This document shows, one piece after another, positions 8,122-14,536 of a DNA stretch of 23,500 nt. Where the stretch lies: positions 1 through 23,500 of the IMG/VR virus record IMGVR_UViG_3300030098_000628; one strand, given 5' to 3'. Position 1 is the first letter of the stretch, and the number at the start of each line of letters is the position of its first letter. The notes beneath the pieces were generated by a model. That model saw only the letters and a program-made list of their open reading frames with translations, had not been told where the DNA came from and made no database searches. This stretch comes from a virus. Made by a program: the position numbers and the translations under genes.

Positions 8122-8178
8122 CGTCCGTTCATCCTTCGGGACGCATGAAACCTAGGCATGGAACGGGGTCTAGGTACT
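8122..8178 (+). promoter_or_regulatory. Pseudoknotted leader RNA, probable glutamine-II (Downstream-peptide) riboswitch
   Basis: The sequence between hli and the next short gene folds as a classic H-type pseudoknot. Stem A pairs CCGTTC (8125-8130) with GAACGG (8161-8166). Stem B pairs ACCTAG (8150-8155) with CTAGGT (8170-8175), and the 3' strand of stem A lies in the loop of stem B. Between them is a CC-TTCG-GG hairpin (8133-8140) followed by GACGCATGAA. The glutamine-II riboswitch of marine cyanobacteria is known as three stacked helices with a central pseudoknot, and lies just upstream of short reading frames. Here a 33-codon gene begins 16 nt after stem B, with its ribosome binding site (AGAGGA, 8179-8184) almost touching the pseudoknot. 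Translational control is inferred. The family assignment is from memory and pattern. Confidence 0.72.
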
Positions 8179-8190
8179 AGAGGATTTACT

Positions 8191-8292
8191 ATGTCACAAG
8201 TAGAACTCCGTGCTCGTGTTAAAGAGCAAGAGGATTTTCAAAAGACAATGAAACTCAAGTATCGTGGTGTACCTTACATCAAAACAAAGTAA
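8191..8292 (+). CDS. 33-residue peptide with YRGVPY motif (DUF4278/PirA-like), downstream of riboswitch
   Basis: Starts at ATG 8191 with a good ribosome binding site (AGAGGA, 6 nt spacing). The charged N-terminal half looks helical (VELRARVKEQEDFQ). The C-terminal part reads MKLKYRGVPYIKTK, which resembles the MKLxYRGxxY core of the cyanobacterial DUF4278 family. To my recollection that family includes PirA, a small protein that binds the nitrogen regulator PII and affects arginine synthesis. Placement after a glutamine-riboswitch-like leader supports a nitrogen-linked role. The peptide is much shorter than a full DUF4278 protein, so the match covers only about a dozen residues and the function is inferred. 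Confidence 0.66.
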   Translation: MSQVELRARVKEQEDFQKTMKLKYRGVPYIKTK

Positions 8293-8298
8293 AAACAA

Positions 8299-8667
8299 AT
8301 GAAATTAGCACTTGCCGCACTGGCTGCAACAGCACTAGCGACACCTGCATCAGCTGGTGTTTATGTAAACGTGGAAGCAAACTCCGCGCTAACTGGATCG
8401 GATTACACCAGCACCACTACCGACGTTCATGTTGGATATGAAGGTGGTAACGACACAGCATCATTCTATGTACAAGGCGGTCCAGCCGTCGTGTCTGTAG
8501 ATGGAGCTGATGAGGCAGACACCAGAATATCTGGTAAAGTTGGTGGTTCCGTAGCTGCTACCGATAAGGTAGATATCTATGGTGAAGTCGCTGTACTAAC
8601 AGCTGACTCAGATACAGACGATGACAACGCTTGGGGTACCAAGGTTGGAATCAAATATACCTTCTAA
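8299..8667 (+). CDS. Exported small outer-membrane-like beta-barrel protein
   Basis: 122 residues with a clear signal peptide: MK, then an Ala/Leu-rich core, then the cleavage motif ASA before G20. The mature part (about 103 residues) alternates polar and hydrophobic residues in several strands (VYVNVEAN, DVHVGYEG, ASFYVQGG, KVDIYGEVAV, TKVGIKYTF), separated by acidic Asp/Thr/Gly loops. It ends in an aromatic Phe, the usual C-terminal signal for outer-membrane barrel insertion. This suggests a small porin-like or OmpA/OmpX-like barrel in the host outer membrane. It sits with psbA, hli and the riboswitch peptide, so it is probably a host-modulation gene, perhaps altering the cell surface against superinfection or changing permeability. 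No Shine-Dalgarno is visible. Confidence 0.75.
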   Translation: MKLALAALAATALATPASAGVYVNVEANSALTGSDYTSTTTDVHVGYEGGNDTASFYVQGGPAVVSVDGADEADTRISGKVGGSVAATDKVDIYGEVAVLTADSDTDDDNAWGTKVGIKYTF

Positions 8668-8741
8668 TGGTATAGGGTGGGGAGCACCTCAGAGTCGGAC
8701 TCCCTACTCATTGGCATTGGCCCGTACGCGGATACCCTTTG
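8668..8741 (+). ncRNA. Structured noncoding element before the capsid gene, unassigned
   Basis: No reading frame is supported here. GGTAT (8669-8673) can pair with ATACC (8732-8736), closing a domain that holds a 10-bp stem (8675-8684 with 8700-8709, including two G-T pairs, 15-nt loop) and a short GGC/GCC hairpin (8713-8715 with 8720-8722). The domain would form a branched RNA in the leader or the preceding transcript's 3' end. I do not recognise the family. It could be a regulatory leader, a processing site or a small RNA. Confidence 0.45.
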
Positions 8742-8780
8742 CCGTCTAGACGGTGGGATAGACCACAAATTTTTTTTTTA
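8742..8780 (+). terminator. Possible terminator: palindrome and hairpin with ten-T tract
   Basis: A 12-nt palindrome CCGTCTAGACGG (8742-8753) overlaps a GTGG/CCAC hairpin (8753-8756 with 8763-8766), then AAA and ten T residues (8770-8779). An alternative pairing joins GTCTA (8744-8748) with TAGAC (8759-8763). The stems nearest the T-tract are short, so efficiency is doubtful. It would end transcripts of the psbA-to-barrel-protein cassette before the capsid gene. Confidence 0.45.
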
Positions 8781-8783
8781 ATT

Positions 8784-8795
8784 TCAATCGATTGA
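8784..8795. repeat. 12-bp perfect palindrome upstream of capsid gene
   Basis: TCAATCGATTGA is fully self-complementary and lies between the T-tract and the capsid start. It could be an operator-like protein site or part of the capsid leader; GAGAG (8794-8798) and CTCTC (8818-8822) flank the rest of the leader. A role is not shown by the sequence. Confidence 0.35.
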
Positions 8796-8828
8796 GAGCA
8801 CGTTAACCTATACACTACTCTCTAAGTA

Positions 8829-9842
8829 ATGGCTAATACAGTTGTTTCTAGTATTGGTACCATTAACAATACCGCGACCACCCCGTTGGCGCTAGGTACT
8901 GCATATGATACCAAGTACGCAACCTATCTGAAGCTGTTCTCAGGCGAACTATTTAAAGCTTATGAGTCAGCTACAGTAGCAAAAGGAACTGTACAATCCC
9001 GTCAACTAAAGAACGGAAAAAGTTTACAGTTCATATTCACAGGTCGTATGACCGCAGATTATCATGAGCCAGGGACACCAATCCTGGGTTCAGGTGATCC
9101 TCCAGTAGCAGAGAAGACCATCGTATGCGACGACCTTCTCATTAGTTCTGCATTCGTATATGATTTAGATGAGACACTTGCTCATTATTCCCTTAGATCA
9201 GAGATCTCCAAGAAGATTGGACACGCTCTAGCTGAGGCATATGATAAGAAGATCTTCAGAACAATTGCACTATCTGCACGTTCTGCTCATCCAATCACAG
9301 CTGCTCCTGGTCCTGAGCCAGGTGGTTCCATAATCCAAATTGGATCTGGTAACCAGTATGATGCTCAGAAATTAGTAGACGCTTTCTTTGAAGCTGCTGC
9401 TATCCTTGATGAAAAGAACCTACCTAAGACAGGACGTACTGCCGTACTAAACCCACGTCAATACTACGCTCTAATCTCTCAGGTTGATTCAAATATTCTT
9501 AACAGAGACTTTGGTAACAGCCAAGGTAACTTGAACTCAGGTGAAGGACTTGTATCTATTGCAGGTATCAACATCCAACGTTCTAACAACCTACCTTTCC
9601 AAGCTGGTACTATAGCCGCTGTAGATGGTGAGAACAATACCTATTCTGGTGCATTCGCAAACCACGCTGGTCTTATCTATCAGAAGGACGCTGCTGGTGT
9701 TGTAGAAGCAATCGGTCCTCAAGTACAAACAACCGGAGCTGACATTAAAACAATGTATCAAGGCGACTTGATCGTTGGACGTCTAGCAATGGGTGCTGGT
9801 ACTCTAAACCCTGCTGCTGCAATTGAAATCCAAACCGCTTAA
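8829..9842 (+). CDS. Major capsid protein (T7 gp10-like, HK97 fold)
   Basis: 337 residues, close to T7 gp10A (345). It forms the icosahedral shell. The family is recognised from the N-terminal part (LFSGELFKAYE, GTVQSRQLKNGKSLQF, TGRMTADYHEPGTPI), the DDLLISSAFVYDLDE segment, and the conserved C-terminal region with GLIYQKDAAGVV and YQGDLIVGRLAMGAG. It follows a 161-bp structured leader and is followed by two small genes and a strong terminator, as in the high-expression capsid unit of T7. The ATG lacks a typical Shine-Dalgarno sequence. Confidence 0.96.
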   Translation: MANTVVSSIGTINNTATTPLALGTAYDTKYATYLKLFSGELFKAYESATVAKGTVQSRQLKNGKSLQFIFTGRMTADYHEPGTPILGSGDPPVAEKTIVCDDLLISSAFVYDLDETLAHYSLRSEISKKIGHALAEAYDKKIFRTIALSARSAHPITAAPGPEPGGSIIQIGSGNQYDAQKLVDAFFEAAAILDEKNLPKTGRTAVLNPRQYYALISQVDSNILNRDFGNSQGNLNSGEGLVSIAGINIQRSNNLPFQAGTIAAVDGENNTYSGAFANHAGLIYQKDAAGVVEAIGPQVQTTGADIKTMYQGDLIVGRLAMGAGTLNPAAAIEIQTA

Positions 9843-9853
9843 GGGGAGGTAAC

Positions 9854-10234
9854 ATGCCAAGAGCACATCCAATCACTGGTATTAGAGGTCTTACATCTAA
9901 GACTTACTTTAACCAGCCCCCAGTTGAATGGGGTAGAGCTGATGGTTCTGTTGCAACAATTGCTTTGGGTTCTGAAACTGGTGACAATGGCACTGGTGGA
10001 GGTACTGATGGTACTGTTGACAATAAAGCAACCACAACAGATGGTGGCGGTACAGGTCTCAAGGTAGACCTTACCGTCTCTAGTAACGTAGTTACAGCTA
10101 TTGCAGTTGATGCTGCAGCCGCCGCTGATGGTGATGGTTATCGTATTGGCGATAAGGTCACTATAGCTACAGGCGATTCAGGCACTAACACAGCTGTTGT
10201 TGGCTACGTTTCTTCACTAGAATATGAAAACTGA
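9854..10234 (+). CDS. Small structural protein, possible capsid decoration protein
   Basis: 126 residues with a strong ribosome binding site (GGGGAGG at 9842-9848). After a 30-residue N-terminus there is a Gly/Thr/Asp-rich linker (about residues 42-65). A beta-rich C-terminal domain follows, with LTVSSNVVTAIAV and DGYRIGDKVTI. Segments of the type xVxSGxVTxVxVxxxGxGYxxGDxVTI recur in virion proteins of marine phages. Together with its place between the capsid gene and the terminator, this suggests a head-surface or head-completion protein made in large amounts. The exact role is inferred. Confidence 0.7.
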   Translation: MPRAHPITGIRGLTSKTYFNQPPVEWGRADGSVATIALGSETGDNGTGGGTDGTVDNKATTTDGGGTGLKVDLTVSSNVVTAIAVDAAAAADGDGYRIGDKVTIATGDSGTNTAVVGYVSSLEYEN

Positions 10235-10245
10235 GGTAACATTAA

Positions 10246-10596
10246 ATGACAAATCTTAGCGTACTAGCTCAGGGTAATACAGACGCCACACCTAATGAAG
10301 GTCAAGGCGTTGCTGGTCCCCTAGCAGCTGGTATCAACGCTGATTCTGATAAGATTATGTTACCTTTGGCTACTGTAACCGGAACACTTGCAGCTAATAA
10401 TAAGTATGCAACTAACGGTACAGCTAATCTAAAAGGTAGCGCAATCAGACATTCAGTGGCGAAAACAAAGAGCGGTACAACCGCTGCTTCTGAAGTATAT
10501 TCAGAAACTCTTTGCTTCCGTACTGCTTATGCAGGACAAGAAGCTGATAGCCCAGCTATCAATGAGGCATCAGGCGACGCTAACCGCGCAGCCTAA
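10246..10596 (+). CDS. Small structural protein after the capsid gene
   Basis: 116 residues, ribosome binding site GAGG 9 nt before the ATG. Rich in Ala, Thr, Asn and Gly with no Trp. No signal peptide or enzyme motif is seen. It is the last gene before the strong terminator at 10602, so it shares the capsid transcript. A virion component, such as a minor head protein, is likely from context only. Confidence 0.68.
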   Translation: MTNLSVLAQGNTDATPNEGQGVAGPLAAGINADSDKIMLPLATVTGTLAANNKYATNGTANLKGSAIRHSVAKTKSGTTAASEVYSETLCFRTAYAGQEADSPAINEASGDANRAA

Positions 10597-10601
10597 ACAC
10601 G

Positions 10602-10625
10602 GGGGACTTCGGTCCCCTTTTTTTT
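10602..10625 (+). terminator. Strong intrinsic terminator after capsid unit
   Basis: Perfect 6-bp stem GGGGAC (10602-10607) and GTCCCC (10612-10617) closed by a TTCG tetraloop, then eight T residues. It lies 5 nt after the last capsid-unit stop and 17 nt before the gp11 start. This is the same place as the partially effective terminator after gene 10 in T7, which lowers expression of tail genes relative to capsid. Confidence 0.95.
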
Positions 10626-10642
10626 ATTCATATAAATTAACT

Positions 10643-11269
10643 ATGGCTTTCCCTACCACTAACGCTGCTCAGGAACTACCAGCAGTCAATGAGATATTGG
10701 CGTCTGTTGGTCAGGCACCTGTAACAACACTAGATCAAACCAACCCAGACGTTGCGATTGCATATGATACATTACTTAATGTGTCTCGTGAAGTACAGGC
10801 TGAAGGCTGGACGTTTAATACTGAAGAGTATTATCCGATGACACCAGATGCAAATGGTGAAATAATAATAGCAAATAATATATTACAAATAGATTTACAT
10901 GATGAAAAGGATAACTCCTATGAATCAGTTAGAAGAGATGGTAAGTTATATGAGAAGATAAACCATACCTATGATTGGACTACCTTAACTGGTTGGGATA
11001 CAGTACGTTGTGATATAGTATGGTTCTTTGATTGGGTTGATCTACCTAGACCTATGCAAGATTATATTGTAGCTAAAGCAGCCGCTGTTGTCTCTAGTAG
11101 AATAGTTGGAGATCCACAACAGTATAGAATATTGCAACAGAAAGAGTTTGACAATAGAGCTAGAGCTTTAGAATACGAGTGCAATCAAGGTGACTATACC
11201 TTCTTTGGACATAAACGTGGAGAAAAGGTATATGATTCTTACAAACCTTATCAAGCATTGTATCGCTAA
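10643..11269 (+). CDS. Tail tubular protein A (T7 gp11-like adaptor)
   Basis: 208 residues from ATG 10643 (T7 gp11 has 196). An in-frame codon at 10529 would place the start before the terminator and inside the preceding gene, so it is rejected. The protein forms the adaptor ring that joins portal to nozzle. Family features are the opening AVNEILASVGQAPVTTLD, the SREVQAEGWTFNTE segment, the DLPRPMQDYIVAKAA segment and the Arg-rich helix with QKEFDNRARALEYE. The stop overlaps the gp12 start (TAATG). Confidence 0.95.
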   Translation: MAFPTTNAAQELPAVNEILASVGQAPVTTLDQTNPDVAIAYDTLLNVSREVQAEGWTFNTEEYYPMTPDANGEIIIANNILQIDLHDEKDNSYESVRRDGKLYEKINHTYDWTTLTGWDTVRCDIVWFFDWVDLPRPMQDYIVAKAAAVVSSRIVGDPQQYRILQQKEFDNRARALEYECNQGDYTFFGHKRGEKVYDSYKPYQALYR

Positions 11270-14082
11270 TGGCAAGTATAACCCAAACAATTCCAAACTT
11301 TTTAGGTGGTGTATCTAACCAACCTGACGATAAGAAACTACCAGGTCAAGTTAAAGAAGCTTTAAATGCATACCCTGACCCTACGTTTGGGTTACAGAAA
11401 AGACCTGGTTTGAAATTCCTTAAAGAGCTAACTGATGGTAGTTCAGCTTTTGACAATAACGATTTAGATACTGCTAAATGGTTTTTTTATAACAGAGATT
11501 CTGATGAAAAATATATAGGCTGTGTAGTAGGTGCAAGTAGTAGTCCTTATGGTGAGATACATATATGGAATACTACTGACCTTGTTAAATGTACAGTTAA
11601 TTATCATAGTGCTGCTAGAGCTTATTTAGATGCTGTAAATGCTTCTGATTATGATGTATTAACTATAAGAGATACCAGTATTATTACCAATAAAACTAAA
11701 ACTATAACAACAGTAGCAGGTGACTCATTTACTGCAGGTACAACTGGCACTGTAAAAATGCAGTTGGTTGAGTATAGTCAGAAATACACTGTAACTGTTA
11801 ATGGTACTGATTATGTAGTATCTAATAAAGCTGGTGATACACCATCTGGTGACGCTGATACTACTACATTCCTTAATGCTAAAGATATTTTAACAGCATT
11901 AAAGAACCTGATAGATGCTGCTAGTATATCTAATTTAAATACATTAGTCATCGGTTCTACATTAGAGTTATGGAGTACTGGAGCTGCCTTCACTTTATCA
12001 GCCTTTGGTGGTAGAAGTGGTGACGCTTTAACTTCTTATCAAGATGAAGTGGATTCAACTTCTGATCTAGCAACAGCTTCTAAACATGATAGAATAGTTA
12101 CAGTTAAAAATACATCTAATACAAATGATACTTATTACGCTAAATTTATAGCTGATGAAACTAGTGGAAGTGCTCCTTATTTTGGATCAGGACATTGGGA
12201 AGAAACCCTTAAACCTGGTGAAACTAAAGGTGTAACAGAATCTACAATGCCTCATCATTTATACAGTACTGCTAAGAATGTCTTTTCATTTAGTGCTATT
12301 AATGGTTTAGAACATGGTGGTGGAGCTGGTGCCGCAGGTTCATTAGCATCTCGTAAATGGGAAGAGCGTAAGGTAGGTGATGATACTACTAACGAAGATC
12401 CTTCATTTGTAGGTACCACTATACAGCAAGCTTTCTTTTACAATAATAGATTAGGATTCTTAACAGAAGATAATGTATCTATGAGTAAATCTGGTAAACA
12501 TTATGACTTCTATATGACTTCAGCTCAAACATCTACAGATGCTGATCCTATAGATGTTAATTGTTCTAGTACCAGACCTGCTAATTTACATGCTGTTATA
12601 CCATCAGCAGGTGGTTTAATGTTATTTAGTGAAGATCAACAGTTTATGATGTTCTCTGCTGACGGTAACCTTAAACCTACTACAGCATTGATTAGAACAT
12701 TGTCGAACTATAAAATGGATACTCAAATAGATCCTATCGACATTGGTACTCATATTAATTTTGTTAGTAAAACACATAGCACAGCAGGATTTACAAGGAT
12801 ATTCTCATTAGCTCCTGCAGGTGCTGGTCAAGCTCCTCAAGTTGTAGATATAGGTCGTGTAGTAGCTGAATATGTACCAGTCACAATTGATAGTATGATG
12901 GCTAGTACACAGAATAGTTTTATAACTATGTACGGTAAAACTTCTGATAAGGCTTACTTCTTTAGAACTTATAGTGATGGAGAAAAAGACTTAATTCAAA
13001 CATGGTTCAGCTGGCAGTTACCAGGTAACATACATTATCTAACAACTGATTCAGATACACTATATGGTATTATTAAGACTGGATCTGGTGGAACAGCTAG
13101 GTATAATCTAGTTAGTGCTACACTTACTCAAACACCTGAAGAGACAATTATAGTAACAGCAGAAGGACAACAGGTAAATCCCCATATGGATTTCTATACA
13201 GCTGCTACTAATGGTTTATCAGGAGGATCTGAAAAGAAAGTTGTCTATGATTCAACTAATGATTTTTCAAAATGTTATATACCTTTTGAAGATGTTACAA
13301 CGTTAACCCCTGTTATTGTTATTGCTGGTAATGCTACTTCTAATTTCTCTGGTACTACTGAGTCTGGTTTTACAATTACGCCCACAAGAGCTTCGGATGG
13401 TGATGGTACCTATTTCAAAGTACCGTCGAAAGACTTATCTGGACAAGCGGCGAATGTATATGTAGGATATAAATATAATTATGATATAACTTTACCTAAA
13501 ATATACTTCAGACCTGAACCTAATAGAACTGATTATACAGCTAATCTTACTGTAGCTAGGTGTAAATTTTCTATAGGTCAGTCTAGTGTAGTAGGTTTTA
13601 AATTACAAAGAAAAGGAGTACAAGCTGCTACACAATCCTTTACAGGAGATGGTAGTACTACAGCTTTCTCACCTGATTTTACTGTTAAAGATAAAGCAGA
13701 TGTAATAGTTAAAAAGAACGGTGCTAAACAATTATTAACTACAGATTATACAATAGCAGATCATGCAACTAACCCAGATCAAATTACCGTTACTTTTAAT
13801 ACAGCACCCGCAGCTGCTAGTACTGCAGCTAATGTTACTACACCAGCTGATTCGATAGAAATATATGTAGATAATTGGTATACATTATCACCAACACAAG
13901 AGGCAAACTATTACTTAGGTGATGATGTACCTCTTGAAACACAGAATGTATTTACTGTACCTATACATCAGAAATCAGACAACTATACCCTAAGAGTCTT
14001 TAGTGACTCACCTTTCCCTGTATCTTTAACTTCAATGGCATGGGAAGGTAATTATTCACCCCGCTATTATAGACGAACATGA
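11269..14082 (+). CDS. Tail tubular protein B (T7 gp12-like nozzle) with inserted module
   Basis: 937 residues, longer than T7 gp12 (794). It forms the tail nozzle. Recognised from the opening TQTIPNFLGGVSNQPD and RPGLKFL, the central FFYNNRLGFLTEDNVSMS and LMLFSEDQQFMM segments, and the end VSLTSMAWEGNYSPRYYRR. Residues about 790-869 hold a segment (SFTGDGSTTAFSPDF ... LLTTDYTI ... VTFNTAP ... IEIYVDN) that matches the N-terminal module of the tail fibre encoded at 22198, and the normal gp12 end resumes after it. The insertion explains part of the extra length. Codons strongly favour A and T at third positions; 12421-12480 is about 27% G+C by hand count. Confidence 0.94.
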   Translation: MASITQTIPNFLGGVSNQPDDKKLPGQVKEALNAYPDPTFGLQKRPGLKFLKELTDGSSAFDNNDLDTAKWFFYNRDSDEKYIGCVVGASSSPYGEIHIWNTTDLVKCTVNYHSAARAYLDAVNASDYDVLTIRDTSIITNKTKTITTVAGDSFTAGTTGTVKMQLVEYSQKYTVTVNGTDYVVSNKAGDTPSGDADTTTFLNAKDILTALKNLIDAASISNLNTLVIGSTLELWSTGAAFTLSAFGGRSGDALTSYQDEVDSTSDLATASKHDRIVTVKNTSNTNDTYYAKFIADETSGSAPYFGSGHWEETLKPGETKGVTESTMPHHLYSTAKNVFSFSAINGLEHGGGAGAAGSLASRKWEERKVGDDTTNEDPSFVGTTIQQAFFYNNRLGFLTEDNVSMSKSGKHYDFYMTSAQTSTDADPIDVNCSSTRPANLHAVIPSAGGLMLFSEDQQFMMFSADGNLKPTTALIRTLSNYKMDTQIDPIDIGTHINFVSKTHSTAGFTRIFSLAPAGAGQAPQVVDIGRVVAEYVPVTIDSMMASTQNSFITMYGKTSDKAYFFRTYSDGEKDLIQTWFSWQLPGNIHYLTTDSDTLYGIIKTGSGGTARYNLVSATLTQTPEETIIVTAEGQQVNPHMDFYTAATNGLSGGSEKKVVYDSTNDFSKCYIPFEDVTTLTPVIVIAGNATSNFSGTTESGFTITPTRASDGDGTYFKVPSKDLSGQAANVYVGYKYNYDITLPKIYFRPEPNRTDYTANLTVARCKFSIGQSSVVGFKLQRKGVQAATQSFTGDGSTTAFSPDFTVKDKADVIVKKNGAKQLLTTDYTIADHATNPDQITVTFNTAPAAASTAANVTTPADSIEIYVDNWYTLSPTQEANYYLGDDVPLETQNVFTVPIHQKSDNYTLRVFSDSPFPVSLTSMAWEGNYSPRYYRRT

Positions 14083-14531
14083 CAACACCGAAAGAACGTA
14101 AGGTTTATGAGCTTGGAACACGAGCTATTATAAAAGAAGCTGCAGGTGATAATCCATTTGCAGCTAATTATTTATGGAGATTAGCTTGTATTTCTAGAAC
14201 TGTAGATGATATCTATGATGCAGATCAAGAGGTATCACGTGAACAGTTATTAGAACTTACAGAGTGGTTTTTCGTGGAGCTTCCATTTAACCCGTTCTTT
14301 CGTGAATATAGAGATACATTAGAATCACAACATCTTGCTATGTGGAATGCATGGATGGCTGCTAACACATGGGAGAAAGGAGATAATACTGATCAAATTT
14401 ATGGTCATGTTTGGAGGGATACACATCATGAAGTCTTTGCTATAGTAGCTATGCTTACACAAGGACCAGCAAAGATGAGAGAAGTATCCTCTAAAATCCG
14501 TACACTATTTAAAAAAGAACTTGGAGATTAA
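14079..14531 (+). CDS. Conserved hypothetical protein at the gp13 position
   Basis: 150 residues, start overlapping the gp12 stop (ATGA). Mostly helical, with an EWFFVELPFNPFFREYRDTL segment and a NAWMAANTWEKG segment. It occupies the place of T7 gp13 (138 residues), a small protein needed for assembly of the internal core, but I see no convincing sequence match. Similar-sized proteins are common at this site in T7-like cyanophages. A role in virion assembly is inferred from position and length. Confidence 0.72.
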   Translation: MTTPKERKVYELGTRAIIKEAAGDNPFAANYLWRLACISRTVDDIYDADQEVSREQLLELTEWFFVELPFNPFFREYRDTLESQHLAMWNAWMAANTWEKGDNTDQIYGHVWRDTHHEVFAIVAMLTQGPAKMREVSSKIRTLFKKELGD

Positions 14532-14536
14532 AAATT

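Noticed and set aside
8668-8741. Possible tRNA or tRNA-like gene on either strand
   Set aside because: A GGTAT/ATACC closing stem exists, but there is no T-arm GTTCRA sequence, anticodon arm or correct spacing.
9824-9880. A possible -1 frameshift from the capsid gene into the next gene, as in T7 gp10B
   Set aside because: The next gene is in the -1 frame and open from 9827, but no X XXY YYZ slippery heptamer is present and the downstream gene has its own strong ribosome binding site.
10529-10642. Longer start for the gp11-like gene
   Set aside because: It would begin within the preceding gene and read through the strong terminator; ATG at 10643 gives the expected length and N-terminus.
14205-14240. 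DDIYD motif resembling the DDxxD metal site of prenyl synthases
   Set aside because: The protein is only 150 residues, lacks the second Asp-rich motif, and sits in the virion cluster; chance match.
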